10,478 nucleotides of DNA. Source: an uncultured Lachnospiraceae bacterium (lineage in GTDB: Bacteria; Bacillota; Clostridia; Lachnospirales; Lachnospiraceae). A model generated the notes under the pieces. It did not search any database, was not told the origin of the DNA, and saw only the letters and a list, made by a program, of their open reading frames with translations. The number at the start of each line of letters is the position of its first letter. The first letter of the stretch is position 1. Below are positions 1-5,775 of this stretch, one piece after another. Where the stretch lies: positions 1 to 10,478 of the forward strand of contig CAJUPJ010000065.1 of assembly GCA_910588655.1 (NCBI GenBank), read 5' to 3'. The position numbers and the translations under genes were made by a program.

Positions 1-1386
1 AATGATGTAGCAGGTGATGGTACTACAACAGCTACAGTTCTTGCACAGGCTATGGTTAATGAAGGGATTAAGAACCTTGCAGCAGGTGCTAACCCGATTA
101 TTCTCCGTAAAGGAATGAAAAAAGCATGTGACTGTGCAGTTGATGCTATTGCAGAGATGAGCTCAAAAGTTACAGGCAAAGACCAGATAGCTAAAGTTGC
201 TGCTATTTCAGCAGGTGATGAATTCGTTGGTGAAATGGTTGCAGATGCAATGGAGAAAGTTTCTAATGATGGTGTTATTACAATAGAAGAATCAAAAACA
301 ATGAAAACTGAGCTTGACCTTGTAGAAGGTATGCAGTTTGACAGAGGTTATGTTTCAGCTTATATGGCAACAGATATGGATAAGATGGAAGCAAACCTTG
401 ACAATCCATATATCCTTATTACAGATAAGAAGATTTCTAATATCCAGGAAATCCTTCCTTTATTAGAGCAGGTTGTACAGCAGAGTGCAAAACTCCTTAT
501 TATTGCAGAAGATGTTGAGGGCGAGGCTCTTACAACACTTGTAATTAACAAGTTAAGGGGAACATTTAATGTAGTAGCTGTAAAAGCTCCTGGATATGGC
601 GACAGAAGAAAAGCTATGCTTGAAGATATCGCAATCCTTACAGGTGGTACAGTTATTTCAGAAGAAGTAGGGCTTGACCTTAAAGATACAACAATGGAAC
701 AGCTTGGACGTGCCAAATCAGTTAAGGTACAGAAAGAAAATACAATTATTGTTGATGGTACAGGCGACAAAGATGCAATCTCTTCAAGAATTGCACAGAT
801 AAGGGCACAGATTGAAGAAACAACATCTGATTTTGATAAAGAGAAGCTCCAGGAAAGGCTTGCTAAGCTTGCTGGTGGTGTAGCTGTAATCCGTGTTGGT
901 GCTGCTACAGAAACAGAAATGCAGGAAGCTAAGCTCCGTATGGAAGATGCACTTGCTGCAACAAGGGCTGCTGTTGAAGAAGGAATTATTTCTGGCGGCG
1001 GTTCAGCATATATCCACGCTTCTAAAAAGGTTGCAGAACTTGCTTCATCACTTGAGGGTGATGAGAAGACAGGTGCTAACATTATCTTAAAAGCACTTGA
1101 GTCACCACTTATGATAATTGCACAGAATGCAGGGCTTGAAGGTGCTGTAATTATTAATAAAGTACGCGAATCAGAGGCAGGTACAGGATTTGACGTATTA
1201 AAAGAAGAATATGCAGATATGGTGCAGGCAGGTATTGTTGACCCTGCAAAGGTTACAAGAAGCGCGCTCCAGAATGCAACAAGTGTAGCATCTACTCTTC
1301 TTACAACAGAATCTGTAGTATCTACAATTAAAGAGGACTCTCCTGCAATGCCAGCAGGCGGCGGAGCTCCAATGGGAATGATGTAA
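1..1386 (+). CDS. groEL: Chaperonin GroEL (Hsp60), 5' end cut off by window
   Basis: This is the large subunit of the ATP-driven cytosolic folding chamber that works with GroES. The frame is open from base 1, and the first codon corresponds to about residue 82 of E. coli GroEL, so roughly 81 residues lie outside the window. The 461 residues seen would give a total near 542, normal for the family. Visible hallmarks are the GDGTTT phosphate-binding loop with the Asp87 equivalent at codon 6, RMEDALAATRAAVEEG with the second ATP-hydrolysis Asp (398 equivalent), GIVDPAKVTRSAL with the adenine-contacting Asp (495 equivalent), and a short Gly/Met-rich C-terminal tail ending PMGMM. The internal ATG at 52 is not the start, because conserved sequence continues upstream of it. 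The gene ends in TAATAA and is followed by an intrinsic terminator. groES and any CIRCE operator would lie upstream, outside the window. Identity is certain from sequence. Confidence 0.98.
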   Translation, partial: NDVAGDGTTTATVLAQAMVNEGIKNLAAGANPIILRKGMKKACDCAVDAIAEMSSKVTGKDQIAKVAAISAGDEFVGEMVADAMEKVSNDGVITIEESKTMKTELDLVEGMQFDRGYVSAYMATDMDKMEANLDNPYILITDKKISNIQEILPLLEQVVQQSAKLLIIAEDVEGEALTTLVINKLRGTFNVVAVKAPGYGDRRKAMLEDIAILTGGTVISEEVGLDLKDTTMEQLGRAKSVKVQKENTIIVDGTGDKDAISSRIAQIRAQIEETTSDFDKEKLQERLAKLAGGVAVIRVGAATETEMQEAKLRMEDALAATRAAVEEGIISGGGSAYIHASKKVAELASSLEGDEKTGANIILKALESPLMIIAQNAGLEGAVIINKVRESEAGTGFDVLKEEYADMVQAGIVDPAKVTRSALQNATSVASTLLTTESVVSTIKEDSPAMPAGGGAPMGMM

Positions 1387-1440
1387 TAAATAATAAACAG
1401 AAATTAGTATAATGCAGGTTAAGCCTGTAATATAAAAAGG

Positions 1441-1492
1441 GCGTGTCTGGAAGTTCATACTGTAAATACAGTTTCCAGGCACGTTCTTTTTT
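1441..1492 (+). terminator. Rho-independent terminator of groEL
   Basis: A long stem pairs GCGTGTCTGGAA (1441-1452) with TTCCAGGCACGT (1472-1483) through two G-U wobbles. Inside it lies a second palindrome, ACTGTAAATACAGT (1459-1472), that can form the apex. A T-rich run (1487-1492) follows directly. It lies 55 nt after the groEL stop, so it should end the groESL transcript and isolate the acyltransferase gene. Confidence 0.88.
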
Positions 1493-1505
1493 CAAAGCGG
1501 ATTTC

Positions 1506-1514
1506 TGCTATATT
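1506..1514 (+). promoter_or_regulatory. Possible extended -10 promoter for the acyltransferase gene
   Basis: TGC-TATATT fits the TGn extended -10 pattern of a sigma-A promoter. No -35 box is recognisable at the right distance, because the T-tract of the groEL terminator occupies that position. Transcription would start near 1520, leaving a leader of only about 20 nt before ATG 1544. A promoter is expected here because a strong terminator precedes the gene. Confidence 0.35.
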
Positions 1515-1540
1515 ATCCCGCCAGAGGCGGTATGGGGGAT
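1515..1540 (+). promoter_or_regulatory. Small GC-rich hairpin next to the acyltransferase ribosome binding site
   Basis: CCGCC (1518-1522), AGA, GGCGG (1526-1530) is a perfect 5-bp hairpin in otherwise AT-rich DNA. ATCCC (1515-1519) can alternatively pair with GGGAT (1536-1540), which contains the purine-rich stretch GGGGGA used here as the Shine-Dalgarno sequence. The two pairings exclude each other. A role in translation control or as an operator is inference. Confidence 0.35.
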
Positions 1541-1543
1541 TTT

Positions 1544-2632
1544 ATGAAAGAACGTATTGCATATGTTGATGCAGCAAAAGGCCTTAGTATACTTATGATA
1601 GCATTGGGGCATATCACAAAGCTTGGCAATCCTGTGGACTTGTGGATGTCATCATTTAAAGTGTCAATATTTTATATAATATCAGGATTTTTAATGTGTT
1701 ATTCAGGTTCGGTAAAAAACAGGAATTTTAGGAAATTTTCAGGAAAACTTTTAAAAAGCCTTGGAATACCATACATTGCATTTAGCATAATTGGTACATT
1801 GTTTAAAACAGCATGTGTTTACCTGAAACATAAACCGGCAGATAAGGTGTGGGAAACATTTTTAGGATATTTTTACGACAGCATATTTTTAAAAGGTGTT
1901 AATTCAATGTGGTTTATACCTACGCTTTTTATTGGGGAAATAATATTTTTCTGGCTTTTAAGAAGCCCCCGGGTAATAAAGGCAGTATATGCTGTTGCAG
2001 GACTTTTTGCAATAAAAATGTCATTTATAATAAATTCATTATTTATGGCAGGAGGGGCATTAGAAATGCAGCCGGGGGATGCCCTTGATAATGTAGTTAA
2101 GTTGTCAGATGCAGTTTTTAAAGGAGTTTCAGCAGCATGGTTTTTAGGAGCAGGTTATATAATTTATATTTTCTATAGCAGGCTTAAAGAACCAGCTATA
2201 AAACTTGCAGCAGGCATAACGCTTTCAGTATTGAACCTGGTTTTATCACAGATAAACACAGGCGTTGATTTTAACCAGATGAAAGAAGGCGCATACCCAT
2301 ATTTGTTTTATATTTGTGGCATTACAGGCTCAGTAGGTGCAATATTAATACTTGATTTTATAACAACGTATGCCAGGTTAAATTTCCTTGATTACTGGGG
2401 CAAAAATTCTCTTATTATCATGTGTACGCATACTGTACTGGGAATGAGGACTGTAGCATATGAAGGATGGAAGAAGGTCGCATTTATACCAAAGACAGCC
2501 GGGCTTGAATATATTTGTGAATGTCTTGTTGTATTAGCAATACTGCTTATGATTGAATATAGCATAACAGAAATAATTAATTCAAGGTTTCCGTTCCTTA
2601 TTGGTAAAACTGCTCTTTACAAAGAGCGGTAA
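1544..2632 (+). CDS. Acyltransferase-3 family integral membrane protein (fucose 4-O-acetylase-like)
   Basis: Members of this family move acetyl or similar acyl groups onto cell-surface sugars from within the membrane. The predicted 362-residue protein opens with the family signature: D9, K12-G13 and H23 within DAAKGLSILMIALGH, which carries the conserved His. It also has MWFIPTLFIGE and, near the C-terminus, YWGKNSLIIMCTHTVL, both typical positions. About ten hydrophobic segments make it polytopic. The start at 1544 is preferred because GGGGG (1534-1538) lies 5 nt upstream; an in-frame ATG at 1532 would have its purine tract only 1 nt away. The gene lies alone between the groEL terminator and a small membrane-protein gene 49 nt downstream, which may be co-transcribed. 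The acceptor is unknown; a wall or capsule glycan is a guess. A 7-bp repeat, GCTCTTT/AAAGAGC (2612-2627), spans the last codons but has no T-run after it. Confidence 0.85.
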   Translation: MKERIAYVDAAKGLSILMIALGHITKLGNPVDLWMSSFKVSIFYIISGFLMCYSGSVKNRNFRKFSGKLLKSLGIPYIAFSIIGTLFKTACVYLKHKPADKVWETFLGYFYDSIFLKGVNSMWFIPTLFIGEIIFFWLLRSPRVIKAVYAVAGLFAIKMSFIINSLFMAGGALEMQPGDALDNVVKLSDAVFKGVSAAWFLGAGYIIYIFYSRLKEPAIKLAAGITLSVLNLVLSQINTGVDFNQMKEGAYPYLFYICGITGSVGAILILDFITTYARLNFLDYWGKNSLIIMCTHTVLGMRTVAYEGWKKVAFIPKTAGLEYICECLVVLAILLMIEYSITEIINSRFPFLIGKTALYKER

Positions 2633-2681
2633 ATATGTCAATATATATACATTAAGCATATGAGAGAAAGGAGTACAATAA

Positions 2682-3179
2682 ATGGAAGAGTTGTATTCAG
2701 AAACGTATCTAAAAGCAAAACCATCACCAAAGCGGACAATGGCAAGGATTGGATTTATAGTGTTATGTGTGGTACTTGTCTATATTGCCGTATTTGTATT
2801 GCAGAGTATGCCAATGCTTTTTCTGGCAGTAGTAATTGACGGCTTTATAATTTTTTTCATGCCTTCAGGCAATATTGCATATGAATATGTATTTGTTGAC
2901 GGGCAGATTGATTTTGACATTATAATAGCAGGCAATAAACGTAAAACAAAGAAAAGGACAGACCTTGAAAAGATAGATTTAATTGCCCCGGAAGATTCTC
3001 CTTCGTTAAACCAGTACCAGAGGCTTCCTTTATTGGACTTTTCGTCAGGCATAAGTTCAGACAGGCATTTTGTTGCAGTTTCAAAGTCAGACAGCGGACA
3101 GGAGAGGATTAAGTTTACCCCTGATGAAAAACTTATAGAAAATTTGAAATTTAAGGGCAGAAGTAAAATCCAGTGTTGA
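2682..3179 (+). CDS. Small two-helix membrane protein resembling DUF6106
   Basis: The 165-residue protein has a charged N-terminus, two close hydrophobic helices (about residues 21-41 and 44-60), and a soluble C-terminal part of about 100 residues, probably cytoplasmic. After the second helix comes YEYVFVDGQIDFD (from residue 67), then a basic KRKTKKRTDLEKIDLIAPE stretch. This YEY...G.iDiD...RKRK...dl..ielIAP layout recalls the DUF6106 proteins of Lachnospiraceae; I recognise it from memory and have not checked it. No catalytic motif is visible and no function is known to me. The start has a good ribosome binding site, AAAGGAGT, about 7 nt before the ATG. It lies 49 nt after the acyltransferase gene with no terminator between, so co-transcription is possible. 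Its stop codon lies inside the -35 box of the guaB promoter. Confidence 0.75.
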   Translation: MEELYSETYLKAKPSPKRTMARIGFIVLCVVLVYIAVFVLQSMPMLFLAVVIDGFIIFFMPSGNIAYEYVFVDGQIDFDIIIAGNKRKTKKRTDLEKIDLIAPEDSPSLNQYQRLPLLDFSSGISSDRHFVAVSKSDSGQERIKFTPDEKLIENLKFKGRSKIQC

Positions 3180-3205
3180 CAACAGAAGTTATAATAGTGT
3201 ATACT
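3176..3205 (+). promoter_or_regulatory. Sigma-A promoter for guaB
   Basis: A perfect -35 TTGACA (3176-3181) and a -10 TATACT (3200-3205) are separated by 18 nt. The -35 box contains the TGA stop of the preceding gene (3177-3179), so the promoter starts exactly where that reading frame ends. Transcription should begin near 3212, giving a leader of about 147 nt before guaB. This is one of the two strongest promoter matches in the window. Confidence 0.75.
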
Positions 3206-3240
3206 AAATCAACATATTAGCAGGCAGTATTATATTGTTA

Positions 3241-3358
3241 CCATATGCACGCAGGCTGGCGGCATTGGCACACCGGCTTACTGTATATACAGTAAGCCAG
3301 GTTATGTGTCTTTGTGCTGGTTTCCTGCGTGTTTCATTACAAAAAGGAGGATAATAAA
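3241..3358 (+). promoter_or_regulatory. Structured 5' leader of guaB
   Basis: Nested pairings form one long arm. The base is CACGCAGG (3248-3255) with CCTGCGTG (3324-3331), the middle is GCACA (3268-3272) with TGTGC (3313-3317), extendable by G-U pairs, and the tip is a perfect 24-nt palindrome (3275-3298). The ribosome binding site AAGGAGG (3344-3350) stands free, 12 nt after the basal stem. No T-run follows any stem, so this is not a plain terminator. It does not show the conserved core of the purine (guanine/adenine) riboswitch. A regulatory role is inferred from the structure and from the long leader of a tightly controlled purine gene. Confidence 0.55.
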
Positions 3359-4816
3359 ATGGGGCAGATTATTGGTGAAGGAATTACATTTGATGACGTA
3401 TTATTAGTCCCACAGTATTCAGAGGTTATACCCAACCAGGTTTCTTTGGAAACTAACCTGACAAAAACTATTAAACTTAACATTCCAATGATGAGTGCTG
3501 GAATGGATACGGTAACAGAGTACCGTATGGCAATTGCTATGGCGAGACAGGGTGGTATTGGTATTATTCACAAGAACATGTCAATCGAGGCACAGGCTGA
3601 TGAGGTAGATAAGGTTAAACGTTCAGAAAATGGTGTAATTTCAGACCCGTTTTATTTATCTCCAGAGCATACGCTTGAAGATGCCAACAATCTTATGTCT
3701 AAGTTCAGGATTTCGGGAGTTCCTGTAACTGAAGGCAAAAAGCTTGTTGGAATTATTACAAACAGGGATTTGAAGTTTGAAACAGATTTTACTAAGAAGA
3801 TTAAAGAGTCCATGACTTCAGAAGGGCTTATAACAGCACACCAGGGGATAACACTTGATGAGGCAAAGCAGATACTTGCAAGGTCAAGGAAAGAAAAGCT
3901 TCCATTAGTGGATGATGAGGGCAATCTGACAGGGCTTATTACTATAAAGGATATTGAGAAACAGATTAAATACCCGCTTGCTGCAAAGGACTCACAGGGC
4001 AGGCTGTTATGTGGCGCTGCTGTAGGTGTAACTGCCAATATACTTGAGCGTGTAGATGCACTTGTACAGAAGCATGTTGACTGTATTGTTATTGATACAG
4101 CACATGGTCATAGTGCCAATGTACTTAAAGTTATTAAAATGGTACGTGATGCATATCCGGAATTACAGATTATTGCAGGTAACGTGGCAACAGGCTCAGC
4201 CACAGAGGCACTTATAAATGCAGGTGTAAACTGTGTCAAAGTTGGGATTGGCCCAGGCTCTATCTGTACAACACGTGTTGTTGCAGGTATTGGCGTGCCA
4301 CAGATTACAGCTATTATGAACTGTTATGAGACAGCTAAGAAATATGGTGTTCCAATTATAGCTGATGGTGGTATTAAATATTCAGGTGATATGACAAAAT
4401 CAATTGCAGCAGGTGCAAGTGTCTGCATGATGGGAAGCATATTTGCGGGCTGTGACGAAAGCCCAGGGACATTTGAACTGTTCCAGGGACGTAAATATAA
4501 AGTATACCGCGGCATGGGTTCGATTGCTGCTATGGAAAATGGAAGCAAAGACCGTTATTTCCAGACTAATGCAAAGAAGCTTGTGCCAGAAGGTGTAGAA
4601 GGGCGTGTTGCATACAAAGGCACTGTAGAAGATACAGTATTCCAGCTTATGGGAGGACTGCGTTCAGGTATGGGCTACTGTGGTGCACGTGACATAAAGA
4701 CATTGCAGGAAACAGGACAGTTTGTTAAGATATCAGCAGCTTCACTTAAAGAAAGCCATCCACATGATATCCATATTACAAAAGAAGCGCCAAATTACAG
4801 CGTAGCAGATGATTAA
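3359..4816 (+). CDS. guaB: Inosine-5'-monophosphate dehydrogenase
   Basis: The enzyme oxidises IMP to XMP with NAD+, the committed step of GMP synthesis, in the cytoplasm as a tetramer. At 485 residues it is full length for the family. The TIM-barrel start GEGITFDDVLLVPQYSEV is followed by two CBS domains (about residues 93-205), which in this family sense adenine and guanine nucleotides. The catalytic loop GIGPGSICTTRVV carries Cys303, the IMP-attacking residue. ADGGIKYSGD binds the phosphate and SKDRYFQ carries the Arg-Tyr pair of the mobile flap, followed by PEGVEGRVAYKG. The start at ATG 3359 has AAGGAGG 8 nt upstream; an in-frame GTG at 3314 would add 15 unconserved residues and lies inside the leader stem. 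Clostridia often have guaB close to groEL; here two membrane-protein genes lie between them and guaA does not follow. No terminator follows, so the amidase gene 50 nt downstream is probably read through. Confidence 0.97.
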   Translation: MGQIIGEGITFDDVLLVPQYSEVIPNQVSLETNLTKTIKLNIPMMSAGMDTVTEYRMAIAMARQGGIGIIHKNMSIEAQADEVDKVKRSENGVISDPFYLSPEHTLEDANNLMSKFRISGVPVTEGKKLVGIITNRDLKFETDFTKKIKESMTSEGLITAHQGITLDEAKQILARSRKEKLPLVDDEGNLTGLITIKDIEKQIKYPLAAKDSQGRLLCGAAVGVTANILERVDALVQKHVDCIVIDTAHGHSANVLKVIKMVRDAYPELQIIAGNVATGSATEALINAGVNCVKVGIGPGSICTTRVVAGIGVPQITAIMNCYETAKKYGVPIIADGGIKYSGDMTKSIAAGASVCMMGSIFAGCDESPGTFELFQGRKYKVYRGMGSIAAMENGSKDRYFQTNAKKLVPEGVEGRVAYKGTVEDTVFQLMGGLRSGMGYCGARDIKTLQETGQFVKISAASLKESHPHDIHITKEAPNYSVADD

Positions 4817-4866
4817 ACAGTACTATTTAAATAACAGCATTAACAAAATGGAAGAACTTTTGTATT

Positions 4867-5571
4867 ATGAAAAGGTTAACAAAGGCTAAGAAAAGAAAAT
4901 TAAAAAGGGCTGTAATACTGTTGTCTGCTTCTTTTGCCATTGCTATTGCAGTATTTGGCATTGTAATTAAAATTATTACAGGTACAAAACAGGCAGATAA
5001 AAGCGGAAAGAAAGCAGAAGGGCTTAATTATTCACTATATAACGTAAAACAGCCATCTGCCAGGAAAATGTTTTTAACAGAGAATGTTAATTCAAGGCCT
5101 GGTATAAAGTTAGATACTGTTAATGGGGTAGTAGTACATTATACTGCTAATCCTGGCACTGATGCAGAAGCAAACAGGAATTATTTTGAAAGCAGGAAAG
5201 ATGAACCTGACGAAAGCTCTAATAAAGCCAGCAGCCATTATATAATAGGACTTGATGGCACTATTATACAGTGTATTCCTTTAAATGAAATTGCATATGC
5301 TTCAAATAAAAGAAATGCAGATACTATTTCAATAGAGTGCTGCCATCCTGATGAAACAGGCAAGTTTACGGATGATACATATAATTCATTAGTACATCTT
5401 ACAGCATGGCTTTGTGCCAAATTCCAGTTAACCAGGGATTCAGTAATACGCCATTATGACGTTACTGGAAAAATGTGCCCGTTGTATTATGTAGATAACA
5501 GTGGTGAATGGGACAAGTTAAAAGATGATATATGGAATTATTTTTTAAGCAGTAAGAAAAGTAAAAAATAG
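4867..5571 (+). CDS. Membrane-anchored N-acetylmuramoyl-L-alanine amidase (Amidase_2/PGRP fold)
   Basis: The enzyme should cut the bond between N-acetylmuramic acid and L-alanine of peptidoglycan outside the membrane. The 234 residues comprise a very basic N-terminus (residues 1-14), one membrane helix (about 15-37) with no clear cleavage site, a linker, and an Amidase_2 domain (about 75-225). The zinc ligands fit the T7 lysozyme pattern: His91 in VVVHYT, His196 in IRHYDVTGKMCP and Cys204 eight residues later, with Lys202 at the position of the T7 catalytic lysine. The Tyr46 equivalent of T7 lysozyme appears to be Ser in ASSHYIIG, as in many bacterial relatives. The ribosome binding site GGAAG (4850-4854) is weak and 12 nt away, suggesting modest translation. 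No own promoter is convincing, so guaB read-through is likely. An intrinsic terminator follows. The role (wall remodelling, recycling or growth) cannot be told from sequence. Confidence 0.9.
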   Translation: MKRLTKAKKRKLKRAVILLSASFAIAIAVFGIVIKIITGTKQADKSGKKAEGLNYSLYNVKQPSARKMFLTENVNSRPGIKLDTVNGVVVHYTANPGTDAEANRNYFESRKDEPDESSNKASSHYIIGLDGTIIQCIPLNEIAYASNKRNADTISIECCHPDETGKFTDDTYNSLVHLTAWLCAKFQLTRDSVIRHYDVTGKMCPLYYVDNSGEWDKLKDDIWNYFLSSKKSKK

Positions 5572-5599
5572 AAAATAGCAGTTACATTCCTGATAAAGA

Positions 5600-5636
5600 A
5601 GCAGAAAAAGTTGTATAAACTTTTCCTGCTTTTTTT
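5600..5636 (+). terminator. Rho-independent terminator after the amidase gene
   Basis: AGCAGAAAAAGTT (5600-5612) pairs with AACTTTTCCTGCT (5618-5630) with a single A-C mismatch and a GTATA loop, followed by a run of seven T (5630-5636). It lies 29 nt after the amidase stop and should end the guaB-amidase transcript. Confidence 0.92.
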
Positions 5637-5650
5637 GTTGGATTTTAGTG

Positions 5651-5679
5651 TTGATTAATATAAAATACTATATTATAAT
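5651..5679 (+). promoter_or_regulatory. Sigma-A promoter for the surface-protein gene
   Basis: -35 TTGATT (5651-5656) and a perfect -10 TATAAT (5674-5679) are exactly 17 nt apart, just after the amidase terminator. Transcription would start near 5686, giving a leader of about 90 nt. A second TATAAT at 5705-5710 has only TTGGTA at a spacing of 8 nt and is not a promoter by itself. Confidence 0.75.
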
Positions 5680-5775
5680 CTAAAACGACATTGGTAATAA
5701 AAAGTATAATAAATATTCTTTGGAGTGCATCTGGCATATATAACACATAACATTAAGCAGAAAGGAAATAAAATT

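Noticed and set aside
360..1082. 240-codon leftward open frame inside groEL
   Set aside because: It is antisense to highly conserved GroEL sequence, has a Ser/Ala-rich composition typical of a mirror frame, and has no ribosome binding site.
3280..3293. LexA (SOS) box in the guaB leader
   Set aside because: The half sites look like the E. coli LexA box, but the CTG-CAG spacing is 6 instead of 10, and Firmicute LexA uses a GAAC-GTTC type site.
3314..3358. GTG start adding 15 residues to guaB
   Set aside because: The extra residues are not conserved in IMP dehydrogenases and lie inside the leader stem, while ATG 3359 has an ideal ribosome binding site.
3212..3358. Purine riboswitch upstream of guaB
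   Set aside because: The conserved junction sequences around the two loop-loop hairpins (such as TCTACC) are not present.
4840..4868. TTAACA-17-TATTAT promoter-like match before the amidase gene
   Set aside because: The -10 box overlaps the start codon, so transcripts would begin inside the gene and lack the start.
4848..4889. 13-codon ATG frame overlapping the amidase start
   Set aside because: No ribosome binding site and no sign of attenuation structure; such short frames are frequent by chance.
5725..5775. GTG start adding 17 residues to the surface protein
   Set aside because: It would put a long stretch before the signal peptide; ATG 5776 has AAAGGA upstream and a normal signal peptide.
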